NCBI RefSeq assembly: GCF_018129995.1
Contig: NZ_JAFCKS010000007.1
Span: 186,001 to 250,000, forward strand
Origin: Bradyrhizobium sp. SZCCT0153
GTDB lineage: Bacteria > Pseudomonadota > Alphaproteobacteria > Rhizobiales > Xanthobacteraceae
Length of the DNA stretch: 64,000 nucleotides
Direction: 5' to 3'
Shown: positions 55,983-64,000 of the stretch, one piece after another
How positions within the stretch are numbered: the first letter of the stretch is position 1
Layout: every line of letters starts with the position of its first letter
Notes under the pieces: model-generated
Told to the model about the DNA's origin: nothing
Database searches by the model: none
Seen by the model: the letters and a program-made list of their open reading frames with translations, nothing else
Translations under genes and position numbers: made by a program

Positions 55983-57050
55983 ATGGAATTCTTCGAAAGC
56001 GCATTCTGGACCGGGTTCCTCTGGCCGCTGATCATCATGATCGCGGAGAGCGTTCTGGTGCTCGTCGTCCTTCTGATCGCGATTGCCTACATCCTGCTCG
56101 CCGACCGCAAGATCTGGGCGGCGGTGCAGATTCGCCGTGGCCCGAACGTGGTCGGACCCTGGGGCCTGCTGCAGTCCTTCGCCGACCTGCTGAAATTCGT
56201 GCTGAAGGAGCCGATCATCCCGGCCGGCGCCAACAAGGGCGTGTTTCTCCTTGCTCCCTTGGTCTCGTGCGTCCTGGCGCTCGCGGCCTGGGCGGTGATT
56301 CCGACCAATCTCGGCTGGGTGATCTCCGACATCAATGTCGGCATCCTGTTCATCTTCGCGATCTCGTCGCTGTCGATCTACGGCATCATCATGGCCGGCT
56401 GGTCGTCGAACTCGAAATATCCGTTCCTGGCGGCGCTGCGCTCGGCGGCGCAGATGGTGTCCTACGAGGTCTCGATCGGCTTCGTCATCATCACCGTGCT
56501 GCTCTGCGCCGGCACGCTGAACCTCTCGGCCGTGGTCGAGGCTCAGCATGTCCGCGGCCTGGCCAGCCTGATCGGGCTGCCGCAGCTGACGATCCTGAAC
56601 TGGTACGTCTGGCCGCTGTTCCCGATGTTCGTGATCTTCTACGTCTCGGCGCTGGCGGAGACCAACCGTCCGCCCTTCGACCTCGTCGAAGCGGAATCCG
56701 AACTGGTCGCCGGCTTCATGGTCGAATACGGATCGACGCCGTATCTGCTGTTCATGCTCGGCGAGTATGTCGCGATCGTCACGATGTGTGCGATGGCGAC
56801 GATCCTGTTCCTCGGGGGCTGGCTGCCGCCGGTCGACCTGCCGCCTTTCAACTGGGTGCCGGGGATCATCTGGTTCTCGCTCAAAGTGTTCTTCATGTTC
56901 TTCCTGTTCGCGATGGCAAAGGCGATCGTGCCCCGCTACCGCTACGATCAACTGATGCGCCTCGGCTGGAAAGTGTTCCTGCCGCTGTCGCTGGCGATGG
57001 TGATCGTGGTGGCCGGTGTGCTGCACTTTGCCGGCATCGCGCCGAAGTGA
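55983..57050 (+). CDS. nuoH: NADH-quinone oxidoreductase subunit H
   Basis: 355 residues, eight to nine membrane helices. The signature is ALAETNRPPFDLVEAESELV, a cytoplasmic loop near the quinone cavity, and the first loop has ADRKIWAAVQIRRGPNVVG. It links the peripheral and membrane arms. Spacing to nuoG is ten bases. Confidence 0.97.
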   Translation: MEFFESAFWTGFLWPLIIMIAESVLVLVVLLIAIAYILLADRKIWAAVQIRRGPNVVGPWGLLQSFADLLKFVLKEPIIPAGANKGVFLLAPLVSCVLALAAWAVIPTNLGWVISDINVGILFIFAISSLSIYGIIMAGWSSNSKYPFLAALRSAAQMVSYEVSIGFVIITVLLCAGTLNLSAVVEAQHVRGLASLIGLPQLTILNWYVWPLFPMFVIFYVSALAETNRPPFDLVEAESELVAGFMVEYGSTPYLLFMLGEYVAIVTMCAMATILFLGGWLPPVDLPPFNWVPGIIWFSLKVFFMFFLFAMAKAIVPRYRYDQLMRLGWKVFLPLSLAMVIVVAGVLHFAGIAPK

Positions 57051-57058
57051 GGGCCGTC

Positions 57059-57553
57059 ATGGGTATCAACGTCAACGCCACTGCACGCTCGCTTCTGCTG
57101 TCGGAATTCGTCTCGGCGTTCTTCCTCGCCATGCGCTATTTCTTCCAGCCGAAGCCGACGCTGAACTATCCGTTCGAGAAGGGCCCGATCTCGCCGCGCT
57201 TCCGCGGCGAGCACGCGCTGCGCCGCTATCCGAACGGTGAAGAGCGCTGCATCGCCTGCAAGCTGTGCGAAGCGATCTGCCCGGCGCAGGCGATCACCAT
57301 CGAGGCCGGTCCGCGCCGCAACGACGGCACCCGCCGCACGGTGCGCTACGACATCGACATGGTGAAGTGCATCTATTGCGGCCTCTGCCAGGAGGCCTGC
57401 CCGGTCGACGCCATCGTCGAAGGTCCGAACTTCGAGTTCGCGACCGAGACCCGCGAGGAACTGTTCTATGACAAGGCCAAGCTGCTCGCCAATGGCGACC
57501 GCTGGGAACGCGAGATCGCCAAAGCGATCGAGCTCGACGCGCCGTACCGGTGA
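57059..57553 (+). CDS. nuoI: NADH-quinone oxidoreductase subunit I
   Basis: 164 residues. Two [4Fe-4S] ferredoxin motifs hold clusters N6a and N6b: CIACKLCEAICP and CIYCGLCQEACP, separated by about 40 residues. The N-terminal amphipathic segment (LLLSEFVSAFFLAMRYFF) binds the membrane. ATG 57059 (MGINVNATARS) follows GAGGG and gives the usual length. Confidence 0.97.
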   Translation: MGINVNATARSLLLSEFVSAFFLAMRYFFQPKPTLNYPFEKGPISPRFRGEHALRRYPNGEERCIACKLCEAICPAQAITIEAGPRRNDGTRRTVRYDIDMVKCIYCGLCQEACPVDAIVEGPNFEFATETREELFYDKAKLLANGDRWEREIAKAIELDAPYR

Positions 57554-57562
57554 GATGAGAGC

Positions 57563-58201
57563 ATGATCCTTCCCGCGCTGTTCTTCTATCTCTTCGCAGG
57601 CGTCTGCGTCGCCTCGGCGGTGATGGTGATTGTCTCGCGCAATCCCGTGCACTCCGTGCTGTACCTGATCCTGGCCTTCGTCAACGCCTCCGGCCTGTTC
57701 GTGCTGATGGGTGCCGAGTTCCTGGCGATGATCCTGATCGTCGTCTATGTCGGCGCGGTCGCGGTGCTGTTCCTGTTCGTGATCATGATGCTCGACGTCG
57801 ACTTCCTCGAGCTGCGCGAGGGTTTCATCGAGTACCTGCCGGTCGGCCTCGTGATCGGCGGCATCTTCCTGTTCGAGCTGCTGCTCACCGTGGGCTTCTG
57901 GGTCATCAATCCCGGCGTCGCCAAGACGATCACGGCGGCGATCCCGACCAATGTCAGCAACACCGAATCGCTCGGCCTCGTGCTCTATACGAAGTACATC
58001 CACTACTTCCAGCTCTCGGGCATGGTGCTTCTGGTTGCCATGATCGGCGCCATCGTGCTGACGCTGCGCCACAAGGCGAGCGTGAAGCGGCAGGACATCA
58101 ACGTTCAGAACGCGCGCACGCCCGAGATGGCGATGGCGATGCGCAAGGTGGCGCCGGGGCAGGGGCTCCAGGACAGCGACGCGGCGGAGTGGGTGAAATG
58201 A
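57563..58201 (+). CDS. nuoJ: NADH-quinone oxidoreductase subunit J
   Basis: 212 residues, five membrane helices: MILPALFFYLFAGVCVASAV, RNPVHSVLYLILAFVNASGL, LMGAEFLAMILIVVYVGAVA, LPVGLVIGGIFLFELLLTV and SGMVLLVAMIGAIVL. The Glu in the third helix and VYVGAVAVLFLFVIMML are typical. The stop overlaps nuoK by four bases (ATGA). Confidence 0.95.
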   Translation: MILPALFFYLFAGVCVASAVMVIVSRNPVHSVLYLILAFVNASGLFVLMGAEFLAMILIVVYVGAVAVLFLFVIMMLDVDFLELREGFIEYLPVGLVIGGIFLFELLLTVGFWVINPGVAKTITAAIPTNVSNTESLGLVLYTKYIHYFQLSGMVLLVAMIGAIVLTLRHKASVKRQDINVQNARTPEMAMAMRKVAPGQGLQDSDAAEWVK

Positions 58202-58506
58202 CGATCGGGCTCGGACACTATCTGGCGGTCGGCGCGATCCTGTTCACGCTCGGCATCCTCGGCATCTTCCTGAACCGCAAGAACATCATCGTCATCCTGA
58301 TGTCGATCGAGCTGATCCTGCTCTCGGTCAACATCAACCTCGTGGCGTTCTCGACCTTCCTCGGCGACATCGTCGGCCAGGTCTTCGCGCTCCTGGTGCT
58401 CACCGTCGCGGCCGCTGAAGCCGCGATCGGTCTCGCCATCCTGGTGGTCTATTTCCGCAACCGCGGCTCGATCGCGGTTGAGGACGTCAATCTGATGAAG
58501 GGCTGA
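58198..58506 (+). CDS. nuoK: NADH-quinone oxidoreductase subunit K
   Basis: 102 residues with three helices; LMSIELILLSVNINLVAFS and TVAAAEAAIGLAILVVYF carry the two buried Glu residues used for proton transfer. ATG 58198 (MTIGLGHYLAVG) overlaps the nuoJ stop; a longer frame from 58189 is not supported. Confidence 0.97.
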   Translation: MTIGLGHYLAVGAILFTLGILGIFLNRKNIIVILMSIELILLSVNINLVAFSTFLGDIVGQVFALLVLTVAAAEAAIGLAILVVYFRNRGSIAVEDVNLMKG

Positions 58507-58514
58507 TCTCAGTC

Positions 58515-60593
58515 ATGGTCCAGGCGATCGTTTTTCTGCCTCTGCTGGGCGCCATTCTGGCCGGCCTGATCGCGCTGTTCGGCGCGCATGCCCGCAACCC
58601 CTCGGGCGACGAAGTGGAGCATCACGGCGACCACGGTCACGGCCATGGCGACGCCCACGCGGCGGCGGCCCATGACGACCATGGTCACGACGATCATGCT
58701 CACGACGACCACGGTCCGGCCGAGCCGCCCGCGGCCGGCTCGCGCGGCGCCGAGCTGATCACCACGGCGCTCCTGTTCGTGTCGGCGGCCCTGTCATGGA
58801 TGACGCTGGTCGACGTCGGCTTCATGCATCACGACATGCGCATTCCGCTGATGCCGTGGATTCTCTCCGGCGATCTCCAGGTCTACTGGACGCTTCGGGT
58901 CGATACGCTCACGGCCGTGATGCTGGTGGTGGTGACGACCGTGTCCTCGCTCGTGCACCTCTATTCGATCGGCTACATGGACGAGGATCCGAACCGGCCG
59001 CGCTTCTTCGGCTATCTCAGCCTGTTCACCTTCGCCATGCTGATGCTGGTGACCGCGGACAATCTCGTGCAGCTGTTCTTCGGCTGGGAAGGCGTCGGTC
59101 TGGCGAGCTACCTCCTGATCGGCTTCTGGTACCAGAAGCCGTCGGCGAACGCCGCCGCCATCAAGGCCTTCGTGGTCAACCGCGTCGGCGATTTCGGCTT
59201 CGCGCTAGGCATCTTCGCGATCTTCCTGCTGGTCGGCTCGACCGATTTCGAGACCATCTTCCACACGGCGCCGGGCCTCACCGGCAAGACCATCGACTTC
59301 CTCGGCTGGCACGCCGATGCGCTGACCCTGACCTGCCTGCTGCTGTTCATGGGCGCGATGGGCAAATCGGCGCAGTTCCTGCTGCACACCTGGTTGCCGG
59401 ACGCGATGGAAGGCCCGACCCCGGTCTCGGCACTGATCCACGCCGCGACCATGGTCACCGCCGGCGTCTTCATGGTGGCGCGCCTGTCGCCGCTGTTCGA
59501 GCTGGCGCCGAACGCGCAGGCCGTCGTGATGTTCTTCGGCGCGACCACGGCGTTCTTCGCCGCGACCATCGGCCTCGTCCAGAACGACATCAAGCGCATC
59601 GTCGCGTATTCGACCTGTTCGCAGCTGGGTTACATGTTCGTGGCGATGGGAGCGGGGGCCTATTCGGTCGGCATGTTCCATCTGTTCACGCACGCCTTCT
59701 TCAAGGCGCTGCTGTTCCTGGGCTCCGGCTCGGTGATCTACGCGATGCACCACGAGCAGGACATCCGCAACATGGGCGGCCTCTGGAAGAAGATCCCCTA
59801 CACCTACGCGGTGATGGTGGTCGGCACGCTGGCCCTGACCGGCTTCCCGCTGACCGCGGGCTATTTCTCCAAGGACGCCATCATCGAGTCCGCCTACGCC
59901 TCGCACAATCCGTTCGCGATGTACGGCTTCCTGATGACGGTCGTCGCCGCCGGCCTGACCTCGTTCTACTCCTGGCGCCTCATCTTCAAGACCTTCCATG
60001 GCGAGCCGCATGACGAGCATCATTACGAGGCGGCGCACGAGGCCCCGATCTGGATGCTGATCCCGATCGGCGTGCTCGCGGTCGGCTCCATCATGGCCGG
60101 CTTCCCGTTCAAGGAACTGTTCGCCGGTCACGGCATCGAGGAGTTCTTCCGCGAATCCGTGAAGATGAATCCGCACATCATCGAGGAAATGCACCACATC
60201 CCCGAGAGCATCGCGTTCCTGCCGACGGTGATGATGGTGCTGGGCTTCCTGGTGTCGTACCTGTTCTACATCCGCCGGCCCTATCTGCCGGTCGAACTCG
60301 CGAAGACGCAGCCGATGCTGTACCAGTTCCTGCTCAACAAATGGTACTTCGACGAGCTCTACGACCTCATCTTCGTCCGTCCGGCGAAGTGGATCGGCTA
60401 CCAGCTCTGGAAGAAGGGCGACGGCGTCATCATCGACGGCCTGGGTCCCGACGGCATCTCGGCCCGCGTGCTGGACGTCACCCGCAACGTCGTGAAGATC
60501 CAGACCGGTTATCTCTATCACTACGCGTTTGCCATGCTGATCGGCGCCGCCGGCCTGATCACCTGGTTCATGTTCGGCTTTGGAGGCCAGTAA
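58515..60593 (+). CDS. nuoL: NADH-quinone oxidoreductase subunit L with a His-rich insert
   Basis: 692 residues, antiporter-like subunit. Motifs include GWEGVGLASYLLIGFWY (Glu of helix 5), WLPDAMEGPTPVSALIHAA and the discontinuous-helix region TFGYFSK-type segment TAGYFSKDAIIESA, plus the long C-terminal lateral helix. After the first helix there is an unusual loop of about 31 residues (36-66) with 12 His, starting HHGDHGHGHGDAH and continuing HDDHGHDDHAHDDH. This is absent from E. coli NuoL. Confidence 0.97.
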   Translation: MVQAIVFLPLLGAILAGLIALFGAHARNPSGDEVEHHGDHGHGHGDAHAAAAHDDHGHDDHAHDDHGPAEPPAAGSRGAELITTALLFVSAALSWMTLVDVGFMHHDMRIPLMPWILSGDLQVYWTLRVDTLTAVMLVVVTTVSSLVHLYSIGYMDEDPNRPRFFGYLSLFTFAMLMLVTADNLVQLFFGWEGVGLASYLLIGFWYQKPSANAAAIKAFVVNRVGDFGFALGIFAIFLLVGSTDFETIFHTAPGLTGKTIDFLGWHADALTLTCLLLFMGAMGKSAQFLLHTWLPDAMEGPTPVSALIHAATMVTAGVFMVARLSPLFELAPNAQAVVMFFGATTAFFAATIGLVQNDIKRIVAYSTCSQLGYMFVAMGAGAYSVGMFHLFTHAFFKALLFLGSGSVIYAMHHEQDIRNMGGLWKKIPYTYAVMVVGTLALTGFPLTAGYFSKDAIIESAYASHNPFAMYGFLMTVVAAGLTSFYSWRLIFKTFHGEPHDEHHYEAAHEAPIWMLIPIGVLAVGSIMAGFPFKELFAGHGIEEFFRESVKMNPHIIEEMHHIPESIAFLPTVMMVLGFLVSYLFYIRRPYLPVELAKTQPMLYQFLLNKWYFDELYDLIFVRPAKWIGYQLWKKGDGVIIDGLGPDGISARVLDVTRNVVKIQTGYLYHYAFAMLIGAAGLITWFMFGFGGQ

Positions 60594-62102
60594 ATGACGA
60601 CCTGGCCCATCCTTTCGGTCACGACGTTCCTGCCCTTGGTCGGCGCGCTGATCGTCTATCTCAGCCGCGGCGACGACGAGGCGGCCCGGCGCAACTCGCG
60701 CTGGATCGCGCTGTGGACCACGCTGATCACCTTCGCGGTGTCGGTGATCCTGGTCATGCGCTTCGATGCGTCGAACCCCGACTTCCAGTTCGTCGAGAAG
60801 GCGAACTGGCTCGCCACCGGTATCACCTACCACATGGGCGTGGACGGCATCTCGCTGCCGCTCGTGATCCTGACCACCGCCATCATGCCGTTCTGCATCA
60901 TCGCGAGCTGGAAGGCGATCACCAACCGCGTCCGCGAATACATGATGGCGTTCCTGATCCTGGAAACGCTGATGATCGGCACCTTCTCGGCGCTCGATCT
61001 CGTGCTGTTCTACCTGTTCTTCGAGGGCGGCCTGATCCCGATGTTCCTGATCATCGGCGTCTGGGGCGGTCCGCGCCGGGTCTACGCGTCCTTCAAGTTC
61101 TTCCTCTACACGCTGCTCGGCTCGGTCCTGATGCTGCTCGCCATCATGGCGCTGTACTGGAACGGCGGCACCACCGACATCCCGACCCTGATGCACACCG
61201 CCGTGCCGCGGTCGTTGCAGACCTGGGCGTGGCTGGCCTTCTTCGCCTCCTTCGCGGTGAAGATGCCGATGTGGCCGGTGCACACCTGGCTCCCCGACGC
61301 GCACGTCGAGGCGCCGACCGCAGGCTCGGTGGTGCTCGCCGCAATCCTGCTGAAGATGGGCGGCTACGGCTTCCTGCGCTTCTCGCTGCCGATGTTCCCG
61401 CTGGCCTCGCACGACTTCGCGCCGCTGGTCTTCACGCTCTCCGCCATCGCCATCATCTACACCTCGCTGGTGGCCTTGATGCAGGAGGACATGAAGAAGC
61501 TGATCGCGTACTCGTCGGTCGCGCATATGGGCTTCGTCACCATGGGCATCTTCGCCGGCACCATGCAGGGCGTCGCCGGCGGCGTGTTCCAGATGATCTC
61601 GCACGGCATCGTCTCCGGCGCGCTGTTCCTCTGCGTCGGCATCGTCTACGACCGCATGCACACCCGCGAGATCGCGGCCTATGGCGGCCTCGTCAACCGG
61701 ATGCCGCTCTACGCGCTGACCTTCATGGTCTTCACCATGGCCAATGTCGGCCTGCCCGGAACGAGCGGCTTCGTCGGCGAGTTCATGACGCTGCTTGGCA
61801 CCTTCAAGGTCTCGATCCCGACAGCGTTCTTCGCGACCTTCGGTGTGATCCTGTCGGCGGCCTATGCGCTGTGGCTTTACCGCAAGGTCGTGTTCGGGGC
61901 GCTGGTCAAGCCGTCGCTGATGAGCATGAAGGATCTCACCCTGCGCGAGTGCGTGACGCTGTTCCCGCTGATCGCGCTGACGATCCTGTTCGGCGTTTAC
62001 CCGAAGCCCGTGCTCGACATGTCGGCCGCCTCGGTCCAGCAACTCGTCAACAATTACAACACCGCTGTGACGGCCGTGAAGGCCGCCGCACTGCTCCAGT
62101 GA
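60594..62102 (+). CDS. nuoM: NADH-quinone oxidoreductase subunit M
   Basis: 502 residues, antiporter-like proton-pumping subunit with about 14 helices. Key residues sit in FYLFFEGGLIPMFLIIGVWG (helix 5 Glu), KMPMWPVHTWLPDAHVEAPT (Lys and HTWLPDAH), SSVAHMGFVTMG and LPGTSGFVGEFMTL (Glu). ATG 60594 directly follows the nuoL stop. Confidence 0.97.
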   Translation: MTTWPILSVTTFLPLVGALIVYLSRGDDEAARRNSRWIALWTTLITFAVSVILVMRFDASNPDFQFVEKANWLATGITYHMGVDGISLPLVILTTAIMPFCIIASWKAITNRVREYMMAFLILETLMIGTFSALDLVLFYLFFEGGLIPMFLIIGVWGGPRRVYASFKFFLYTLLGSVLMLLAIMALYWNGGTTDIPTLMHTAVPRSLQTWAWLAFFASFAVKMPMWPVHTWLPDAHVEAPTAGSVVLAAILLKMGGYGFLRFSLPMFPLASHDFAPLVFTLSAIAIIYTSLVALMQEDMKKLIAYSSVAHMGFVTMGIFAGTMQGVAGGVFQMISHGIVSGALFLCVGIVYDRMHTREIAAYGGLVNRMPLYALTFMVFTMANVGLPGTSGFVGEFMTLLGTFKVSIPTAFFATFGVILSAAYALWLYRKVVFGALVKPSLMSMKDLTLRECVTLFPLIALTILFGVYPKPVLDMSAASVQQLVNNYNTAVTAVKAAALLQ

Positions 62103-62124
62103 GCGGGCAGGTCAGGATATCGCC

Positions 62125-63561
62125 ATGAGCTTTGAGACTGCAGGTTATCAACTGGCGCCGGTGCTGCCCGAGCTCGTGCTCGCGGTCGGCGCCATGGCGC
62201 TCCTGATGCTCGGCGCCTATCGCGGGCAGGAGACCACCAGGACGGTGACCTCGCTCGCGGTCCTGCTCCTGGTCGCGGTCGGCGTGCTCGTCTACCTTCA
62301 GCCCGCGGGCAAGCAGGTGACCTTCGGCGGCAGCTTCATCGTCGACGATTTCGCCCGCTTCATGAAGATCCTGGCCCTGATCGGCTCGGCGGTGACGCTG
62401 GTGCTGTCGACCGAGTTCCTGTCCGACCCGTCGCGCCGCATCTTCGAATACGCGATCCTGGTGCTGCTCTCGACGCTCGGCATGATGGTGCTGATCTCGG
62501 CCGGCGACCTGATCTCGCTCTATCTCGGCCTCGAATTGATGTCGCTGGCGCTCTATGTCGTGGCGGCCTCGAACCGCGACAACGCGAAATCGACCGAAGC
62601 CGGCCTGAAGTACTTCGTGCTCGGCGCGCTGTCGTCGGGCATGTTGCTGTACGGCTCCTCGCTGATCTACGGCTTCACCGGAACGGTCTCCTTCACGGGC
62701 ATCGCGGCAGCCGCGACGGTCTCGAATGTCGGCCTGGTGTTCGGCCTGGTCTTCCTGCTCGCCGGCCTCTGCTTCAAGGTCTCGGCCGTGCCGTTCCACA
62801 TGTGGACGCCCGACGTGTACGAGGGCGCGCCGACCCCGGTCACCGCGTTCTTCGCCTCGGCTCCGAAGGTCGCCGCGCTCGCCGTCTTCACCCGCGTCAC
62901 GCTCACCGCATTCCCGGGCATCGTCTCGCAGTGGCAGCAGATCCTGGTGTTCGTCGCCATTGCGTCGATGGCGCTGGGTTCGTTCGCTGCGATCGGCCAG
63001 AGCAACATCAAGCGCCTGATGGCCTATTCCTCGATCGGCCACATGGGCTTTGCCCTGGTCGGTCTTGCCTCCGGCACCGTCGAGGGCGCGCAGGGCGTGC
63101 TGATGTACATCGTGATCTATGTCGCGATGACGCTGGGCTCGTTCTCGATCATCCTGGCCATGCGCCGCAACGGCCAGGCGGTCGAGCAGATCAGCGATTT
63201 CGCGGGCCTGTCGCGCACCAATCCGCTGCTCGCCTTCATGTTCGCGATGCTGCTGTTCTCGCTGGCCGGCATCCCGCCGCTCGCGGGCTTCTTCGCCAAA
63301 TGGTACGTCTTCGTCGCCGCGATCAAGGCCAATTTGTTCACGCTTGCGGTGGTCGGCGTGCTGACCAGCGTGGTCGGCGCCTACTACTATCTCACCATCG
63401 TCAAGACGATGTATTTCGACGAGCCGGCCGGGCAGGTCGATCCGGTGCGCGTCGAGGTGAAGACGGTGCTGGCGGTCGCGGGCCTGTTCAACATCCTGTT
63501 TGCGCTGTTCGCAGGGCCAGTGGTGAGCGTCGCCTCCGCCGCGGCAAAGTCGCTGTTCTAG
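62125..63561 (+). CDS. nuoN: NADH-quinone oxidoreductase subunit N
   Basis: 478 residues, third antiporter-like subunit. Signature segments: LGLELMSLALYVVAA (helix 5 Glu), FKVSAVPFHMWTPDVYEGAP, YSSIGHMGFALVGL and SLAGIPPLAGFFAKWYVF. Last gene of complex I; birA starts one base after its stop, so read-through transcription into birA is likely. Confidence 0.97.
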   Translation: MSFETAGYQLAPVLPELVLAVGAMALLMLGAYRGQETTRTVTSLAVLLLVAVGVLVYLQPAGKQVTFGGSFIVDDFARFMKILALIGSAVTLVLSTEFLSDPSRRIFEYAILVLLSTLGMMVLISAGDLISLYLGLELMSLALYVVAASNRDNAKSTEAGLKYFVLGALSSGMLLYGSSLIYGFTGTVSFTGIAAAATVSNVGLVFGLVFLLAGLCFKVSAVPFHMWTPDVYEGAPTPVTAFFASAPKVAALAVFTRVTLTAFPGIVSQWQQILVFVAIASMALGSFAAIGQSNIKRLMAYSSIGHMGFALVGLASGTVEGAQGVLMYIVIYVAMTLGSFSIILAMRRNGQAVEQISDFAGLSRTNPLLAFMFAMLLFSLAGIPPLAGFFAKWYVFVAAIKANLFTLAVVGVLTSVVGAYYYLTIVKTMYFDEPAGQVDPVRVEVKTVLAVAGLFNILFALFAGPVVSVASAAAKSLF

Positions 63562-63562
63562 G

Positions 63563-64000
63563 ATGGGATTCGCGCTCGGTCCTCGCGCACTCTCGGCGGG
63601 CTACAAGCTCGCAGCGTTCGACCGGACCGGCTCGACCAATACCGAGGCGATCGCGCATGCCAGGGGCGGCGAGCGCGGCCCGATGTGGTTCGTGACATCC
63701 GAGCAGACCGCTGGCCGCGGCCGCCGCCAGCGCTCCTGGATCGCGCCGCGTGGTAACCTTGCGGCCAGCGTCCTCGAGGTTCTGGACATTGCGCCCGCCG
63801 TCGCCGCCACGATCGGCTTCGCGGCGGGGCTGGCGGAGGAGGCTGCCCTCGAGAAGGTCAGCCTCGAGGCCGCTTTGCGCCTTGGCGAGGGCCGTCCCCG
63901 CTACGCCCTGAAATGGCCGAACGACGTGCTTGCGGGCGGCAGGAAGCTGGTCGGCATCGGCCTCGAGGCCGAGGCCATCGGCGATCGCCTGGCCGTTGTC
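63563..64000 (+). CDS. birA: Biotin-[acetyl-CoA-carboxylase] ligase, N-terminal part (cut by window edge)
   Basis: The frame from ATG 63563 is open to the window end (146 codons). It starts MGFALGPRALSAGYKLAAFD, with FDRTGSTNTEA (ATP/biotin site), TAGRGRRQRSW (the GRGRxxRxW biotinyl-AMP loop) and LKWPNDVLAGGRKLVGIGLE. It attaches biotin to carboxyl-carrier proteins. No N-terminal winged-helix regulator domain is present, so it is the catalytic-only form. Location after nuoN is usual in rhizobia. Confidence 0.93.
   Translation, partial: MGFALGPRALSAGYKLAAFDRTGSTNTEAIAHARGGERGPMWFVTSEQTAGRGRRQRSWIAPRGNLAASVLEVLDIAPAVAATIGFAAGLAEEAALEKVSLEAALRLGEGRPRYALKWPNDVLAGGRKLVGIGLEAEAIGDRLAVV

Noticed and set aside
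59205..62042. A 945-codon frame on the minus strand opposite nuoL and nuoM.
   Set aside because: It is antisense to two well-supported genes, is rich in Arg, Asp, Glu and His as expected from the GC-rich complement, and has no recognisable domain.

Overview
The window reads as high-GC alphaproteobacterial chromosome, most likely Bradyrhizobium or a close relative. This rests on the glnB-glnA operon, the tig-clpP-clpX-lon block, separate nuoC and nuoD genes inside a full nuoA-N operon followed by birA, and protein sequences typical of Bradyrhizobiaceae. That is recognition from memory, not a database result.

Layout. 1-4.9 kb: the end of a membrane protein, then copy 1 of a cell-envelope cassette: methyltransferase A, polyprenyl-phosphate-type GT2, a 46-codon asnB remnant, methyltransferase B, and a GT-C-like membrane protein. 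5-9.8 kb: small accessory genes (glutamine-amidotransferase hydrolase, EF-hand protein, cytochrome b561, GlxA-type regulator, tautomerase, HigBA toxin-antitoxin). 9.8-15 kb: glnA and glnB on the minus strand, with a good sigma-54 site upstream of glnB, then NAD(P)HX repair and a multicopper-oxidase-like protein that appears to have lost its copper ligands. 15-22 kb: tRNA-Leu and the proteostasis block tig, clpP, clpX, lon. 22-30 kb: GFA protein, tRNA-Val, a methyltransferase, and the intact copy 2 of the envelope cassette, this time with full-length asnB. 30-37 kb: a heavy-metal efflux operon (small His/Cys protein, CzcC, CzcB, CzcA, CDF) on the minus strand. 37-47 kb: a candidate sRNA with divergent GGAAC-type promoters, a 24-residue membrane peptide, pepT, an HU-like protein, tRNA-Asp, a hydrolase, an MFS transporter, a frameshifted Rieske dioxygenase with a divergent MarR regulator, and a TonB-dependent siderophore receptor. 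48-64 kb: the complete nuoA-N operon, interrupted by an FkbM methyltransferase (between nuoD and nuoE) and a tiny membrane protein (between nuoE and nuoF), then the start of birA.

How it works together. The envelope cassette suggests a route in which the GT2 charges a polyprenyl phosphate with a sugar, the GT-C protein uses that donor outside the membrane, and AsnB plus two methyltransferases decorate the sugar or acceptor. Two paralogous copies lie about 19 kb apart, and the upstream one has lost nearly all of asnB by a clean internal deletion. The metal efflux genes form a CzcCBA envelope pump plus an inner-membrane CDF exporter. The nuo operon encodes respiratory complex I.

The points most worth checking are the duplicated cassette with its asnB deletion, the candidate stress sRNA and micro-peptide at 36.9-37.2 kb, the two extra genes inside nuo, the copper-less oxidase homologue, and the 5-nt deletion that destroys the Rieske protein.
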